Part shown: positions 18,640 to 31,229 of the stretch, in pieces | Position numbering within the stretch: the first letter of the stretch is position 1 | Layout of the letters: every line of letters begins with the position of its first letter | Program-made: the position numbers and the translations under genes | Source: Pseudomonas sp. BGI-2 | GTDB lineage: Bacteria > Pseudomonadota > Gammaproteobacteria > Pseudomonadales > Pseudomonadaceae | NCBI RefSeq assembly: GCF_004310295.1 | Contig: NZ_SISB01000019.1 | Span: forward strand, 47,995 to 111,994 | Length of the DNA stretch: 64,000 bases | Direction: 5' to 3' | The notes under the pieces: model-generated | What the model saw: the letters and a program-made list of their open reading frames with translations, nothing else | What the model was told of the DNA's origin: nothing | Databases searched by the model: none

Positions 18640-20562
18640 TTACTGTGATTTTCTGACCCGCAGGTACCACTCGGACAGCAGTCGTACCTGTTTGTCGGTG
18701 TAGCCCCGCTCGACCATCCGTGTGACGAAGTCGTTGTGCTTCTGCTGGTCCTCTTTGCTGGCCTTGGCATTGAAGCTGATGACTGGCAGGAGGTCCTCGG
18801 TGTTGGAGAACATTTTCTTCTCGATGACCACCCGCAGTTTTTCGTAGCTGAGCCAGGTCGGGTTCTTGCCGTTGTTATTGGCCCGGGCGCGCAGTACGAA
18901 GTTGACGATTTCGTTGCGGAAATCCTTCGGATTGCTGATGCCGGCCGGTTTTTCAATTTTCTCAAGCTCTTCGTTCAGCGCGACGCGGTTGAGGATTTCG
19001 CCGGTCTCCGGATCGCGGTACTCCTGATCCTGAATCCAGAAGTCGGCGTACAGCACGTAGCGATCGAAGATGTTCTGGCCGTATTCGCTGTAAGACTCGA
19101 GGTAGGCAGTCTGGATCTCCTTGCCGATGAATTCGATATAACGCGGTGCCAGGTACTCCTTGAGGAAGCGCAGGTACCGTTCGCGGGTCTCGGCCTGGAA
19201 TTGTTCCTGTTCGATCTGTTGTTCCAGCACATACAGCAAGTGCACCGGGTTGGCGGCGATTTCGTGCGGATCAAAGTTGAAGACCTTGGACAGGATCTTG
19301 AACGCAAACCGGGTCGACAGACCGTTCATGCCTTCGTCTACACCGGCGTTGTCGCGGTATTCCTGGATCGACTTGGCTTTCGGGTCGGTATCCTTGAGGT
19401 TCTCGCCGTCATACACACGCATCTTGGAGTAGATGTTGGAGTTTTCCGGCTCCTTGAGGCGTGAGAGCACGGTGAACTGGGCGAGCATTTTCAGGGTGTC
19501 GGGCGCGCAATGGGCCTTGGCCAGGGAACTGTTGAACAGAAGCTTGTCGTAGATCTTCACTTCGTCGCTGACCCGCAGGCAGTACGGCACTTTGACGATG
19601 TAGATCCGGTCGATGAAGGCTTCGTTGTTCTTGTTGTTGCGGAAGGTGTGCCATTCCGATTCGTTGGAGTGAGCCAGCAGGATCCCGGTAAACGGAATCG
19701 CACCGAGGCCTTCGGTACTGTTGTAGTTACCTTCCTGTGTGGCGGTCAGCAATGGGTGCAGGACCTTGATCGGCGCCTTGAACATTTCGACGAATTCCAT
19801 CAGGCCCTGGTTGGCCCGGCACAGAGCGCCCGAGTAGCTGTAGGCATCGGCGTCGTTCTGTGGGTATTCCTCCAGTTTGCGGATATCGACCTTGCCCACC
19901 AGCGCCGAGATGTCCTGGTTGTTTTCATCGCCCGGTTCGGTCTTGGCCACCGCGATCTGATTGAGGATCGACGGATACAGTTTCACCACACGGAACTGGC
20001 TGATGTCGCCGCCGAATTCGGCCAGGCGCTTGGTAGCCCATGGCGACATGATGGTATTGAGGTAGCGCCGCGGAATGCCGAAGTCTTCTTCGAGGATCGC
20101 GCCATCTTCAGTGGCGTTGAACAGACCCAGCGGCGACTCGAATACCGGCGAGCCCTTGATGGCGTAGAAGGGCACTTTCTCGATCAGCTGTTTCAGCTTC
20201 TCGGCCAGGGACGATTTACCACCACCGACGGGGCCGAGCAGATAGAGGATTTGTTTCTTCTCTTCCAGGCCCTGAGCGGCATGGCGGAAATACGACACGA
20301 TCTGGTCAATGCATTCTTCCATCCCGTGGAAGTCTTCAAAGGCCGGATAGCGGCGGATCACCTTGTTGGAGAAGATTCGCGACAGTCTCGAGTTGGTCGA
20401 GGTGTCGAGCAGCTCCGGTTCTCCGATGGCCAGCAACAGACGCTCGGCGGCGGAGGCGTAGGCGCTGCGGTCCTGTTTGCACAGCTCAAGATACTCTTGC
20501 AGCGAGAGTTCTTCCTGGCGTGTGGACTCGAAGCGTTGTTGGAAGTGGCTAAAGATACTCAT
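18640..20562 (-). CDS. prkA: PrkA family serine protein kinase / AAA+ protein
   Basis: 640 residues. The N-terminal AAA+ domain has the Walker A motif GPVGGGKSSLAEKL near residue 110 and the C-terminal part is the PrkA kinase-like domain. The protein YeaG of E. coli belongs here and is tied to nitrogen starvation; a lon-like protease activity has been reported for Bacillus PrkA. First gene of the prkA-yeaH-spoVR cluster. The upstream 296 bases (20563-20858) contain only a hairpin at 20793-20815 and presumably the promoter. Confidence 0.93.
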   Translation of the reverse strand: MSIFSHFQQRFESTRQEELSLQEYLELCKQDRSAYASAAERLLLAIGEPELLDTSTNSRLSRIFSNKVIRRYPAFEDFHGMEECIDQIVSYFRHAAQGLEEKKQILYLLGPVGGGKSSLAEKLKQLIEKVPFYAIKGSPVFESPLGLFNATEDGAILEEDFGIPRRYLNTIMSPWATKRLAEFGGDISQFRVVKLYPSILNQIAVAKTEPGDENNQDISALVGKVDIRKLEEYPQNDADAYSYSGALCRANQGLMEFVEMFKAPIKVLHPLLTATQEGNYNSTEGLGAIPFTGILLAHSNESEWHTFRNNKNNEAFIDRIYIVKVPYCLRVSDEVKIYDKLLFNSSLAKAHCAPDTLKMLAQFTVLSRLKEPENSNIYSKMRVYDGENLKDTDPKAKSIQEYRDNAGVDEGMNGLSTRFAFKILSKVFNFDPHEIAANPVHLLYVLEQQIEQEQFQAETRERYLRFLKEYLAPRYIEFIGKEIQTAYLESYSEYGQNIFDRYVLYADFWIQDQEYRDPETGEILNRVALNEELEKIEKPAGISNPKDFRNEIVNFVLRARANNNGKNPTWLSYEKLRVVIEKKMFSNTEDLLPVISFNAKASKEDQQKHNDFVTRMVERGYTDKQVRLLSEWYLRVRKSQ

Positions 20563-20792
20563 GACGTCACCTCGCTCGATACGTGGAGCCGACGCCGGAT
20601 CATTCAGTCGATGCTGGCAGCAACCGGATATGCAGTTGCTGTTTACCCCCCAGAACTCTTTCGGAGCTGACTACCCCGAAAGCTACTCCCGATGACCCGC
20701 GCGCCGGTGTACCGGCTCTCCCCTGTTTTGGATGGCCTGCGCTTAAGGATAGTTGGGAATTCGGGAGGTAAAGGCGAGATACGTAATTAGTT

Positions 20793-20815
20793 GTGGCAGA
20801 CCGTTCGTCTGCCAC
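20793..20815. terminator. Perfect hairpin between glpE and prkA
   Basis: GTGGCAGAC (20793-20801) and GTCTGCCAC (20807-20815) form nine pairs with a five-base loop. No T run follows on either strand, so it is only a weak terminator candidate for the glpE side. It could instead be a protein- or RNA-level element in front of prkA. Confidence 0.45.
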
Positions 20816-20858
20816 CGCGCGAGCCCGCAGGGGCCGGGGCTTGCACGTTACAAAAAAA

Positions 20859-21188
20859 TTATTCGGACGTGCCTTGCGCCGTTTCCGCAGGATAAGTCGT
20901 ACGCCACAGCTCAAAACCGCCATCCATGCTGTACACGTCGGAGAAGCCCTGGCTGATCAGGTAAGCGGCGGCACTCTGGCTGGAGTTGCCGTGATAGCAG
21001 ACCACTACCGTAGGGGCATCAAGATCGGCGGCGCGGATGAAGTCGGAAATGGAAACATTGTCCAGATGCTTTGAGCCGGCGATGTGCAGCGCGGCATAAG
21101 TAGCAGGATCACGGACATCGACCACCACTGCGCCTTGTTCGCGCAGGGCTTGTGCCTGTTCTGGGGGGATGCGTTTGAATTCGCTCAT
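20859..21188 (-). CDS. glpE: Thiosulfate sulfurtransferase GlpE (rhodanese)
   Basis: 109 residues, a single rhodanese domain. It transfers sulfane sulfur from thiosulfate to acceptors such as cyanide or thioredoxin. The N-terminal [20 protein letters not shown] and the active loop [13 protein letters not shown] with the persulfide Cys are characteristic. It is the last gene of the apaG-apaH-glpE run, about 40 bases after apaH. No signal peptide, so cytoplasmic. Confidence 0.95.
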   Translation of the reverse strand: MSEFKRIPPEQAQALREQGAVVVDVRDPATYAALHIAGSKHLDNVSISDFIRAADLDAPTVVVCYHGNSSQSAAAYLISQGFSDVYSMDGGFELWRTTYPAETAQGTSE

Positions 21189-21227
21189 GGCGGGCTCCTG
21201 TGGCTCGGCTGAAAGCGCAGTCTAGCG

Positions 21228-22103
21228 CTAGGCGCTGGCTGACGTTTGTTCGGGGGTAGGGGGTGCGACTGGCGGTAAGGTGTGGCCATGTTCGTCGCAT
21301 TTGCACAGCAGGCGTTCACCGGTGTCGACGTTCATCAGAGTCATGGAGCCGCCCCAGACACACCCGGTGTCGAGTGCGAAGACGTCTGGCTCGTCACACT
21401 GGCCTTCGAGCGCCGCCCAGTGGCCGAAGATGATCTTCAGGCCCTTGGTTTTGCGATCCTTGTGCTTGAACCACGGCGCATAACCCGGCGGCGCGGAATC
21501 GATGCCTTCCTTGCCCTTGAGGTCGAGTTTGCCCTCGCTGGTACAGAAGCGCATGCGGGTGAAATAGTTGGTGATCACGCGCAGGCGGGTTACGCCTTTG
21601 AGGTCGTTGTCCCATCTCACTGGTTCGTTGCCGTACATGCCGTCAAGGTAGGCCGGGAAGCGGTTGTCGTCGCGCAGGGCTTCTTCGACTTCAGCGGCGC
21701 ATTTCAAGGCTTTGCGCAGCGACCACTGTGGCGGGATGCCGGCATGGACCAGGGCAATGTTGCGCTGCTCGTCGTAGTGCATGAGCTTTTGCTGACGCAT
21801 CCACTCCAGCAGTTCCGCAGCATCTGGCGCCTGGAGGATCTCGCGCAGGGTGTCGGCTTTCTTCAGGCGTTCAATGTTCTGCCCGGCCGCCAGCAAGTGC
21901 AGGTCATGGTTGCCGAGCACGCACACCAGCGATTCGCGAATGCTATAGAGGAAGCGCAAGGTTGCCAGCGACTGCGGGCCACGGTTGACCAGATCGCCCA
22001 CCAGCCACAGACGATCCTTTACAGGGTCGAAAGCGACTTGTTTGAGCAGGCATTGCAGCGGCTCAAGGCAGCCTTGAAGGTCTCCGACGGCATACGTCGT
22101 CAT
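21228..22103 (-). CDS. apaH: Symmetrical diadenosine tetraphosphate hydrolase ApaH
   Basis: 291 residues. It splits Ap4A into two ADP and can remove Np4 caps from RNA. The metallophosphatase signature is clear: [17 protein letters not shown] at the N-terminus (D-x-x-G), [13 protein letters not shown], and [11 protein letters not shown]. Start shares the A of the apaG stop region (22103), so apaG and apaH are coupled. The C-terminal tail after about 270 is Pro/Thr-rich and probably disordered. Confidence 0.97.
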   Translation of the reverse strand: MTTYAVGDLQGCLEPLQCLLKQVAFDPVKDRLWLVGDLVNRGPQSLATLRFLYSIRESLVCVLGNHDLHLLAAGQNIERLKKADTLREILQAPDAAELLEWMRQQKLMHYDEQRNIALVHAGIPPQWSLRKALKCAAEVEEALRDDNRFPAYLDGMYGNEPVRWDNDLKGVTRLRVITNYFTRMRFCTSEGKLDLKGKEGIDSAPPGYAPWFKHKDRKTKGLKIIFGHWAALEGQCDEPDVFALDTGCVWGGSMTLMNVDTGERLLCKCDEHGHTLPPVAPPTPEQTSASA

Positions 22104-22483
22104 CAGTGCAGGGCTCCGGGTACCGCCAGGCGGAAGGGAGCGATGATGGCGTCAAAATGTTTGCCGTCGTCGGCAACCATCTCATAAGTGCCTTGCATCG
22201 TGCCGACCTTGGTGGTCATGACGGTGCCGCTGCTGTAGGTGTGGTTTTCACCGGCCTGGATTAAAGGCTGCAAACCCACGACACCCGCACCCTTGACCTC
22301 CTCCACATGCCCGTCACCATCGGTGATCACCCAGTGCCGCGACAGCAGTTTGGCCGGTAGCTCGCCATTGTTGTGCACGGTAATGGTGTAGGCGAAGGCA
22401 AAGCGGTTTTGCTCGGGTTGCGATTGTTCTGCCAGATAGCGGGTGACGACGCTGACGTCGACCTGATAACGAGGATCGGACAT
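22103..22483 (-). CDS. apaG: ApaG protein (Co2+/Mg2+ efflux-associated, DUF525)
   Basis: 126 residues of the ApaG/DUF525 immunoglobulin-like fold. [20 protein letters not shown], then [20 protein letters not shown] and GVVGLQPLI are family signatures. Its role is uncertain; mutants in Salmonella are affected in cobalt resistance and magnesium efflux. Followed directly by apaH with a one-base junction, the conserved arrangement in Proteobacteria. Confidence 0.95.
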   Translation of the reverse strand: MSDPRYQVDVSVVTRYLAEQSQPEQNRFAFAYTITVHNNGELPAKLLSRHWVITDGDGHVEEVKGAGVVGLQPLIQAGENHTYSSGTVMTTKVGTMQGTYEMVADDGKHFDAIIAPFRLAVPGALH

Positions 22484-22606
22484 GCAAGAGGCCTTAAAAA
22501 CGAAGCGAGACGCGGGGCTTAGCTGATTGAACTCAGTCTAGGCCAAGTATCGGGTAGTAAACCAGACATGGGCGCTGGTGTCCTACCCGATCACACTCGT
22601 CGCCTG

Positions 22607-23425
22607 TCAGTCGACGGTGGGTGTGTGTGGGGCTTGTTCGCTGAGCTTGTCGGCCAGGCGCACGAAGGCGGCGAGGTCGAGCTGCTCTGGACGAAGGCTC
22701 CCGTCGACACCGGCGGCGGTGATTTCGTCATTGCTCAGCAGCAATTTGAGGGTGTTGCGCAGGGTCTTGCGGCGCTGGTTGAAGGCTTCGCGCACCACGC
22801 GCTCCAGCAGCTTGTGATCCTTGGCCGGGTGCGGCAGCACTGTATGAGGCACCAGGCGCACAATGGCCGAATCGACTTTTGGAGGCGGGTTGAACGCGCC
22901 CGGACCAACGTTGAACAGATGCTCGACGCGGCAGTGGTACTGAACCATGATCGACAGGCGACCCCAGTCACCGCCGCCAGGACCTGCCGCCATGCGCTCG
23001 ACCACTTCCTTTTGCAGCATGAAGTGCATGTCGCGAATCAGGCTGGCGTTATGCAGCAAGTGAAAAATAAGCGGCGTAGAGATGTTGTACGGCAAGTTGC
23101 CTACAACCCGAAGGCTGCCGGGAGCTGCGTTCAGGCTGTTGAAGTCGAACTTCAGCGCGTCACCCTGATGCAGGTTGAAGTTGCTCTTCCCGGCGAACTG
23201 CTGATTGAGGATCGGGATCAGGTCTTTGTCCAGCTCCACCACGTCCAGTTGCGCGCCACTGCCCAGCAGGCCTTGGGTCAATGCACCCTGGCCCGGGCCG
23301 ATTTCCAGCAGGCGGTCTTCGGGCTTGGCGTAGATGGAGCGCAGGATGCGGTCGATAACACCGGCATCGTGCAGGAAGTTCTGGCCGAAACGCTTGCGCG
23401 CCCGGTGTTGGTAATGTTCGGTCAT
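22607..23425 (-). CDS. rsmA: 16S rRNA dimethyladenosine transferase RsmA (KsgA)
   Basis: 272 residues. It dimethylates two adjacent adenosines near the 3' end of 16S rRNA during 30S maturation. The S-adenosylmethionine site [16 protein letters not shown] and the catalytic NLPYNIS motif are present, as is the N-terminal [11 protein letters not shown]. Loss gives kasugamycin resistance in relatives. It overlaps pdxA by four bases and stands 123 bases before apaG, in the classic surA-pdxA-rsmA-apaGH order. Not to be confused with the CsrA-type RsmA of Pseudomonas. Confidence 0.97.
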   Translation of the reverse strand: MTEHYQHRARKRFGQNFLHDAGVIDRILRSIYAKPEDRLLEIGPGQGALTQGLLGSGAQLDVVELDKDLIPILNQQFAGKSNFNLHQGDALKFDFNSLNAAPGSLRVVGNLPYNISTPLIFHLLHNASLIRDMHFMLQKEVVERMAAGPGGGDWGRLSIMVQYHCRVEHLFNVGPGAFNPPPKVDSAIVRLVPHTVLPHPAKDHKLLERVVREAFNQRRKTLRNTLKLLLSNDEITAAGVDGSLRPEQLDLAAFVRLADKLSEQAPHTPTVD

Positions 23426-24411
23426 AAACGGGTCTCGGCCATCTGGTAGGCGGTTTCCAGGGCGACTTGCAGGCTGCCGGTGTCGATTTTGCCGCTGCCG
23501 GCCAGATCCAGGGCAGTGCCGTGGTCGACCGACGTGCGGATGATCGGCAAGCCCAGGGTCACGTTGACTGCCGCGCCGAAGCCTTTGTATTTCAGCACAG
23601 GCAGGCCCTGGTCGTGGTACATCGCCAGCACCGCGTCGCAGTGCTCCAGATATTTGGGGGTAAACAGAGTGTCGGCGGGCAGGGGGCCGCGAAGGTCCAT
23701 GCCCTCGCCGCGCAGGCGCTCTAATGTAGGTTCGATGATGTCGATTTCTTCATGGCCCAGGTGTCCGCCTTCACCGGCGTGCGGGTTTAGCCCGCAGACC
23801 AGGATACGTGGCTGGGCGATGCCGAATTTTTGTTGCAGGTCTGTGTGCAGAATGCGCGTGACCCGTTCCAGACGCTCCGGCGTGATCGCGTCGGCAATCT
23901 CTCGAAGGGGCAGGTGTGTAGTGACCAGCGCCACGCGCAAGCCGCGGGTGGCAAGCATCATCACCACTTGCGCGGTATGGGTCAGGTCAGCGAGAAATTC
24001 GGTGTGCCCGGAGAAGGCAATTCCGGATTCATTGATCACGCCCTTGTGCACAGGGGCGGTGATCATGCCGGCGAAATGCCCGTCGAGGCAGCCTTGGCCC
24101 GCACGGGTCAGGGTTTCCAGAACGAAAGCCGCATTGGCCTTGTCCAGTTGCCCGGCGGTGACCGGTGCATTAAGCGGGGTATCCCAGACATACAGGCTGT
24201 TGGCGGGTGCCGGAGCATCCGGCCAGCTGTCCGGTGCGACCGGGAGTAAATCGACGACCACGCCCAGCTGCGCGGCCCGCTCAAGGAGCAGGTCGCGGCT
24301 GGTAATGGCAATCAGGGGGTGTGGCTGGGCTTGCGAGGCGAGCAGCAGGCACAGGTCAGGACCTATGCCGGCCGGTTCGCCGGGTGTCAGCGCGAAACGC
24401 TTGGGTTTCAC
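23422..24411 (-). CDS. pdxA: 4-hydroxythreonine-4-phosphate dehydrogenase
   Basis: 329 residues. It oxidises 4-phosphohydroxy-L-threonine in de novo pyridoxal phosphate synthesis, using NAD and a divalent metal. Family features: [15 protein letters not shown] at the N-terminus, [13 protein letters not shown] segment ([12 protein letters not shown]), [13 protein letters not shown] with metal His, and [19 protein letters not shown]. It overlaps both neighbours, surA (4 bases) and rsmA (4 bases), so the three are probably translated from one message. Confidence 0.97.
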   Translation of the reverse strand: MKPKRFALTPGEPAGIGPDLCLLLASQAQPHPLIAITSRDLLLERAAQLGVVVDLLPVAPDSWPDAPAPANSLYVWDTPLNAPVTAGQLDKANAAFVLETLTRAGQGCLDGHFAGMITAPVHKGVINESGIAFSGHTEFLADLTHTAQVVMMLATRGLRVALVTTHLPLREIADAITPERLERVTRILHTDLQQKFGIAQPRILVCGLNPHAGEGGHLGHEEIDIIEPTLERLRGEGMDLRGPLPADTLFTPKYLEHCDAVLAMYHDQGLPVLKYKGFGAAVNVTLGLPIIRTSVDHGTALDLAGSGKIDTGSLQVALETAYQMAETRL

Positions 24412-25730
24412 TGCGTTGCCTGGTCTGCACCAGGGAGTTTGATCTCTACGTACGCTTCGTCACGGATCTGACGCAGCCAGGTTTGCAGCTCTTCGTCGTA
24501 TTTGCGGTTACGCAGTACGGTCATCGCTTGCTGCTCACGGGCCTGGGTAGTGCTGTCGGTGGCGCGACGGCCAAGGACTTCCAGTACGTGCCAGCCGTAT
24601 TGGGTCTGGAACGGCTTGGACAGCTGACCTTGCGGGGTCTTGGCCATCACTTCGCGGAACTCAGGCACCAATGCGTTCGGGTCGATCCAGTTAAGGTCGC
24701 CACCGTTGAGGGCGGAACCTGGATCTTCCGAGAAGCTTTTCGCCAGTTCGCCGAAATCTTCGCCCGCTTCGATTCGGGTGTAGAGCGATTCAGCCAGGGC
24801 TTTGGTTTTTGCTTCGTCACGGATCGGGCTAGGTTTGACCAGGATATGACGCACGTGCACTTCGTCACGTGTCTGGGTTTCACCGCCACGCTTGTCGAGG
24901 ATCTTGAGGATGATGAAGCCGCCCGGCGTACGCATTGGCTGGGTAATGTCGCCAACCGTCATGGTGCTCAGCATGCGATCGAACGGAGGTGGCAATTGAG
25001 CAGCTTTACGCCAGCCCATGTCGCCGCCTTCCAGTGCGGTTTCGCTGGCGGATTTGGCGATTGCCAACTGACCGAAGTCGGCGCCTTGCTTGAGTTGCTG
25101 GTAGACCGCGTCCGCTTGCTTGGCAGCATTCTGAATCGCATCGGAGTTGGCGCTTTCCGGTGTAGGAATCAGGATGTTGGCCAGACGGAATTCTTCCGAC
25201 AGCTGCATTTTGCCGAGGTCGGAAGCCAGGAAGTTCTTCACTTCCTGTTCAGACACCTGGATACGCTCTGCCACGCGACGCTGGCGCACACGGCTGATGA
25301 TCATTTCGCGACGGATCTGTTCGCGGGCGTCGTCGTAAGACAGGCCGTCGCGAGTCAGGGCGGCGCGGAATTGATCAATCGACATGTTATTGCGCTGGGC
25401 AATGGTGCCGACGGCCTGGTTCAGTTCTTCATCGGTGATGCGGATGCCGGAACGCTCGCCGATCTGCAATTGCAGGTTTTCAACGATCAGGCGCTCAAGC
25501 ACCTGCTGGTCCAGCACGCCGGCCGGCGGCACCGCAGCACCGCGTTTGGCGATGGTTTGCTGAACTTCATGAATACGCTGGTCCAGTTGGCTCTGCATGA
25601 CCACGTCGTTGTCGACAATGGCCACCACTTTATCGATGGACTGTACTGCGGCGTTCGCCGCAGTACCCAGGAACAGCGCGCCCAACACTAGCGGGCGCAG
25701 ACAATCAGAAAGCTTGGTCTTCACGTTCAC
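24408..25730 (-). CDS. surA: Periplasmic chaperone SurA (peptidyl-prolyl isomerase)
   Basis: 440 residues. A periplasmic chaperone that escorts outer-membrane proteins, including LptD, to the BAM complex. A signal peptide covers about residues 1-27 ([14 protein letters not shown]). The N-terminal SurA domain follows ([19 protein letters not shown]), then two parvulin domains around 175-275 and 285-385 ([11 protein letters not shown] and the following repeat). The start overlaps the end of lptD by 26 bases, fitting the link between substrate and chaperone. Confidence 0.97.
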   Translation of the reverse strand: MNVKTKLSDCLRPLVLGALFLGTAANAAVQSIDKVVAIVDNDVVMQSQLDQRIHEVQQTIAKRGAAVPPAGVLDQQVLERLIVENLQLQIGERSGIRITDEELNQAVGTIAQRNNMSIDQFRAALTRDGLSYDDAREQIRREMIISRVRQRRVAERIQVSEQEVKNFLASDLGKMQLSEEFRLANILIPTPESANSDAIQNAAKQADAVYQQLKQGADFGQLAIAKSASETALEGGDMGWRKAAQLPPPFDRMLSTMTVGDITQPMRTPGGFIILKILDKRGGETQTRDEVHVRHILVKPSPIRDEAKTKALAESLYTRIEAGEDFGELAKSFSEDPGSALNGGDLNWIDPNALVPEFREVMAKTPQGQLSKPFQTQYGWHVLEVLGRRATDSTTQAREQQAMTVLRNRKYDEELQTWLRQIRDEAYVEIKLPGADQATQ

Positions 25731-28518
25731 GATAACCTTGGATGCCTTTGTCGAGGAAGCTCTCTACTTTGGCGCCAGTGAGGCCGCCGAGACCTTTCAG
25801 AACGATTTGTAGGAAGATGCCGTGGTCGCCTTTTTCGTTTTCCGGGGCGTTCTGACTGAATTCATCATACGAAACCCAGTAACGGTTGATCAGGCGCAGT
25901 TTCCAGCAGCAGTTGTCGTACTCGAAACCACCGAAGGCTTCCAGGGTACGGTTGCGGTTGTAGTCATACTGCCAGCGGCTGATAGCGTTCCATTGCGGCA
26001 CGATCGGCCAGATCACCGAGAAGTCGTGCTGTTGGATTTTGTAGTAGTCCTTCACGTAGCCAGGTTGACCCGGGGTGCCGTAGTCACCACCGCCAACGGA
26101 CCACTTACCGGTGTTCTGGTCGTAACGAACCTGGTCATTGCGATAGCGATAGCCGGCGTTGATGACCTTGTTCGGGTTGTCTTCAGGCTGGTAGTGGAAC
26201 ATCGCGCTGCCCGAGCGAGGGCTGCGGCTGTCCGGGTCCCAGTTGTAGTCGGCTGTGGTGCGCCAATCGCGGTTCCAGCGATACTCGTATTCCAGTGCAT
26301 ATGGCGAAACGTTGGCCTGCGCATCGTCGCGGGTTTTTGCATCGATACCCGGCAACTGAACTTCGCGGTCCTTGAAGTACAAAGCCTGGCCGACACTGAT
26401 GCGTTGACGCTCGAAACCGTTGTCTTCGATCCAGCGGTTGGTTATACCCAGCGACAGTTTGTTCTCGTCGCCAACGCGGTCGGAACCGGAGAAGCGATTT
26501 TCGCGGAACAGCGACGCGTAGTTAAAGGTGTATTCGGCGGTGTCGAACACAGGGATATCTTCCTGGTTTTCCTCAGGTACATAGAGGTAGTACAGGCGCG
26601 GTTCAAGGGTTTGGCGATAGTTCTTGCCGAACCATGTGGTATTGCGATCAAAGTACAGCCCGCTGTCGATGCTGGCGATTGGCACACCACGGTTCTGGTT
26701 GGAGCCGAAATGACCATTGACATTGTCAGTCCCGGCTGCAGCTGCGGCTTGATCCTGAGCCACGATCTGGTTTTTGCCAATACTGTCCAGGTCCAGCTGA
26801 TACTGGGTGTACTGATACTTGAGCGATGGCTTCAGGAAACCATACGTCCAGTTCAAAGGCAGGCTGACAGTCGGGGCCAAGTTGAGGCGATCGCCAGTGG
26901 CTCGCGCAAGACCTTGAACGTTAGTGTCGAGACGCGGGGAAATATTGCCGTCTTCATCGGTGAAGGTGCCGTTTTCCAAATCCCGGTCAAATCGCACAAG
27001 TTCAGTGTTGTACGAGAAATCCAGCCCGCCCGGGTGATACGGCAGAGCACCATCGAAGGTGATCTGTGGCAAACGGTTGTAAGGCGTGATGTTCGACACG
27101 GTCGCCAACTGATAGGCCTGGGCATTGAGTCGAGCTGTGTAGCTATCACCGCGGTACGTAACGGACCCCTGCTGGTTAACGTAGTCAGCGCTTTTCACAC
27201 CAATCTGGTCGGTCTGCAAATCCTGGAAGTAATAAGGATCGCTGATCTTGGTGTAGTCGACCTGCGTGAGAACGCGCGAGTCGAGGCCACCCTTGTGCTG
27301 CCAGTTGTACATGTAGCGGGTTTTTTCGTAGTCGGTCTGCTTGCTGCGCTCGGTGTCGTCGTCGTTCAGGTACGCGGCGCCGAACTGGCCTTCGCTGGAC
27401 GGCGTCAGGTAGCGGAACTCGCCTTCCATCAACAGGCCGCGCTTGCTCATGTAGCGTGGGTACAACGTGGCGTCGTAGTTCGGTGCCAGGTTGAAGTAGT
27501 ACGGAGTCACCAGCATGAAGCCGGTATCGGTGCCCGTGCCGATGGTTGGCGGCAGGAAGCCGGACTGGCGACGGTCATCGATCGGGAAATAGATGTACGG
27601 CGTGTACAGGACAGGAATGTCCTTGACCCGCAGTGTCACGTTGGTCGCGGTGCCGAAGCCGGTCGCCGGGTTCAAGGTGATGTTGTTGCCTTTGAGCTGC
27701 CAGGCGTTGCTGTTCGGTTCGCACGTGGTGTACGTACCATCCTTGAGGCGGATGATCGCGTTTTCGGCACGTTTGGCGTACAGCGCGTTACCGCGGATAC
27801 GGGATTTGTGCATCACGTATTCGGCGTTATCGACCTTGGCTTCACCGGTATCGAGCTGCACGTCGGCGTGGTCGCCCACGATCAGCGCGCCGTTGTCGCG
27901 AATGCGCACGTTGCCGCTCAGTTCGCCACGGCTTTCAGCCTGGTAAAGGTTCGCTTCGTCGGCTTCGACCTGCATGCTGCCCTGACGCATGACGACGTCA
28001 CCGGCCAGGGTCGCAATTTGCTCATCCTGCTTGTAGCGAGAGGCCTTGGCGCCGATAAAGGTCGGGGCGTCACTTTTATTCGTCTTGTCATTCATGCCAG
28101 GACGAATCGGTTCGATATAGGAGCCAGAGCAGTAAGGACCGGTCTCGGCCAGTTGCGCCGCCGTGAGGTTCTCGCGCGGAACCCAGTCGAGGTGCCTGTA
28201 GTCTGCACTACGCGACTTCAGGCCGCGGCCTTTGGACTCGGTAACCAGCACAGGCTTGGCGCCGGTGTCTTCACTGGTGCCATTCTCGGTCGCAGGTTCG
28301 CCGGTGGCGGAAACTGCGCTGCCGTCATGGACGGGACGCGGAGGCAATGCCGCCGCTGGCGCTTTTGGCGCACAGTCCCAGGCACCCGAAGCAGAGACTG
28401 AGCAGTCATACTGTTCCGCGGCGACCACGAATGAAGTGGCTAGGGGTTGCAGGGCCAGCAGACTGCCGGTAACCAACAACGGAAATTTTTTACGAAACGC
28501 GGGGGATTTCAATGCCAT
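25705..28518 (-). CDS. lptD: LPS-assembly outer-membrane protein LptD
   Basis: 937 residues from the ATG at 28518; a longer in-frame start at 28752 would run into the divergent amgK gene and removes the signal peptide. Residues 1-33 are the signal peptide. The N-terminal OstA beta-taco domain ([20 protein letters not shown]) lies near 155-300 and is followed by a large beta-barrel ending in a terminal aromatic-rich region. With LptE it inserts lipopolysaccharide into the outer leaflet. Between signal peptide and taco domain is a Pro/Ala-rich Pseudomonas-type insert of about 100 residues. First gene of lptD-surA-pdxA-rsmA-apaG-apaH-glpE. Confidence 0.97.
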   Translation of the reverse strand: MALKSPAFRKKFPLLVTGSLLALQPLATSFVVAAEQYDCSVSASGAWDCAPKAPAAALPPRPVHDGSAVSATGEPATENGTSEDTGAKPVLVTESKGRGLKSRSADYRHLDWVPRENLTAAQLAETGPYCSGSYIEPIRPGMNDKTNKSDAPTFIGAKASRYKQDEQIATLAGDVVMRQGSMQVEADEANLYQAESRGELSGNVRIRDNGALIVGDHADVQLDTGEAKVDNAEYVMHKSRIRGNALYAKRAENAIIRLKDGTYTTCEPNSNAWQLKGNNITLNPATGFGTATNVTLRVKDIPVLYTPYIYFPIDDRRQSGFLPPTIGTGTDTGFMLVTPYYFNLAPNYDATLYPRYMSKRGLLMEGEFRYLTPSSEGQFGAAYLNDDDTERSKQTDYEKTRYMYNWQHKGGLDSRVLTQVDYTKISDPYYFQDLQTDQIGVKSADYVNQQGSVTYRGDSYTARLNAQAYQLATVSNITPYNRLPQITFDGALPYHPGGLDFSYNTELVRFDRDLENGTFTDEDGNISPRLDTNVQGLARATGDRLNLAPTVSLPLNWTYGFLKPSLKYQYTQYQLDLDSIGKNQIVAQDQAAAAAGTDNVNGHFGSNQNRGVPIASIDSGLYFDRNTTWFGKNYRQTLEPRLYYLYVPEENQEDIPVFDTAEYTFNYASLFRENRFSGSDRVGDENKLSLGITNRWIEDNGFERQRISVGQALYFKDREVQLPGIDAKTRDDAQANVSPYALEYEYRWNRDWRTTADYNWDPDSRSPRSGSAMFHYQPEDNPNKVINAGYRYRNDQVRYDQNTGKWSVGGGDYGTPGQPGYVKDYYKIQQHDFSVIWPIVPQWNAISRWQYDYNRNRTLEAFGGFEYDNCCWKLRLINRYWVSYDEFSQNAPENEKGDHGIFLQIVLKGLGGLTGAKVESFLDKGIQGYREREDQAF

Positions 28519-28648
28519 CTTATTAGTCCGGGCTTCCTGCGTGCCATCTGCCCGCGGTGTGGGCCGCACGCCTCTCGATGGTCTGAAAAAGATGCTGGAT
28601 AATAAAGCATGACCCGCTTGACGGCTAGCGCCGTCGGAGACCCTTGCA

Positions 28649-30336
<1,688 letters not shown>

Positions 30337-30337
30337 C

Positions 30338-31105
30338 ATGTTGTGGCCAGGGACTCTGATTGGAGCCGGAGCGGGCTTTGCCATAGCCAGCATTCCGGGG
30401 GCCATGCTCGGCGCTTTGTTGGGACAGGCGCTGGATCGGCGCTTGCACTTGCAAAGCTGGGGGCATTTGCGGGAAAAGCTCGGCGGTCGTCCGATGCTGC
30501 GTAACGATGAACTGTTGTTTGTGTTGCTGGGACGCTTGGCCAAGAGCGATGGGCGAGTGGGGGAGGGACATATCCTGCAGGCGCGTCAGGAAATGCATTC
30601 GCTGGAAATGACCGAGCCTGCAAAGCGGCGGGCGATTGCTGCATTCAATCGCGGCAAGTCAGGCAACGACCGGTTACGCGGATATCTGCGGCGCTTGAGC
30701 GTTCAGCCTCATGCAGCGGAAGGCGTGTTGCGCGCGTGTTGGCGGATGGTCTGGGCCGATGGCCGTGCGGGCAATGCCGAGCGCGAGCTGATTGCGCAAT
30801 GGGGCAAGTGGCTGGGCTGGACGCGGCATCAGGTGCAGGCGCTGGCGGCGGACTATGAGCCGCATCTGCGACCGCAAGTCAGCAGTGCTTTGACTTATCA
30901 AGAGGCCTTGCGGCTTTTGGGGGTCTCGGCGACCAGCGAGCCGGCGCAGATCAAGCGTGCCTATCGACGCCTGCTCAGTCGTCATCATCCGGACAAGATT
31001 GCCGGCAGCGGGGCGACGGCGTTGCAGGTGCGGGAGGCGACTGACAAGACTCGTGAACTGCATACGGCATACACGTTGATTCGTGAGCGGCGGGATTTTC
31101 GGTAG
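30338..31105 (+). CDS. djlA: DjlA-like protein: TerB-type domain plus C-terminal J domain
   Basis: 255 residues. A Gly/Ala-rich N-terminal membrane segment (LIGAGAGFAIASIPGAMLGA) anchors the protein. A TerB-like domain follows (ELLFVLLGRLAKSDGRVGEG, about 50-165). The C-terminus is a J domain with LLSRHHPDKIAG, which contains HPD for stimulating DnaK ATPase. This order is that of DjlA, a membrane DnaK co-chaperone. It follows murU by one base and probably shares its transcript. The symbol is used for the family; orthology to E. coli DjlA is likely but not certain. Confidence 0.85.
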   Translation: MLWPGTLIGAGAGFAIASIPGAMLGALLGQALDRRLHLQSWGHLREKLGGRPMLRNDELLFVLLGRLAKSDGRVGEGHILQARQEMHSLEMTEPAKRRAIAAFNRGKSGNDRLRGYLRRLSVQPHAAEGVLRACWRMVWADGRAGNAERELIAQWGKWLGWTRHQVQALAADYEPHLRPQVSSALTYQEALRLLGVSATSEPAQIKRAYRRLLSRHHPDKIAGSGATALQVREATDKTRELHTAYTLIRERRDFR

Positions 31106-31140
31106 CCGGAAAGAGATGTGTCGCCAGTAATTCCGTCTTC

Positions 31141-31210
31141 GCGGGCAAGCCTCGCTCCTACAGGGTCCGCGTCATACGACACAGAATCTGTAGGAGCGAG
31201 GCTTGCCGCG
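31141..31210. repeat. REPIN 1 (inverted REP pair)
   Basis: The 23-base block at 31141-31163 (GCGGGCAAGCCTCGCTCCTA...) returns in inverse at 31188-31210 with a single-base shortening in the G run. It lies between the convergent djlA-like and DUF3530 genes and can form a long hairpin in either RNA. Confidence 0.85.
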
Positions 31211-31229
31211 AACGGGGCGACGCGGTCTG

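Noticed and set aside
25822..28401. 859-residue plus-strand frame opposite lptD
   Set aside because: Shadow of lptD, rich in Val, Ala and Arg with no recognisable motif.
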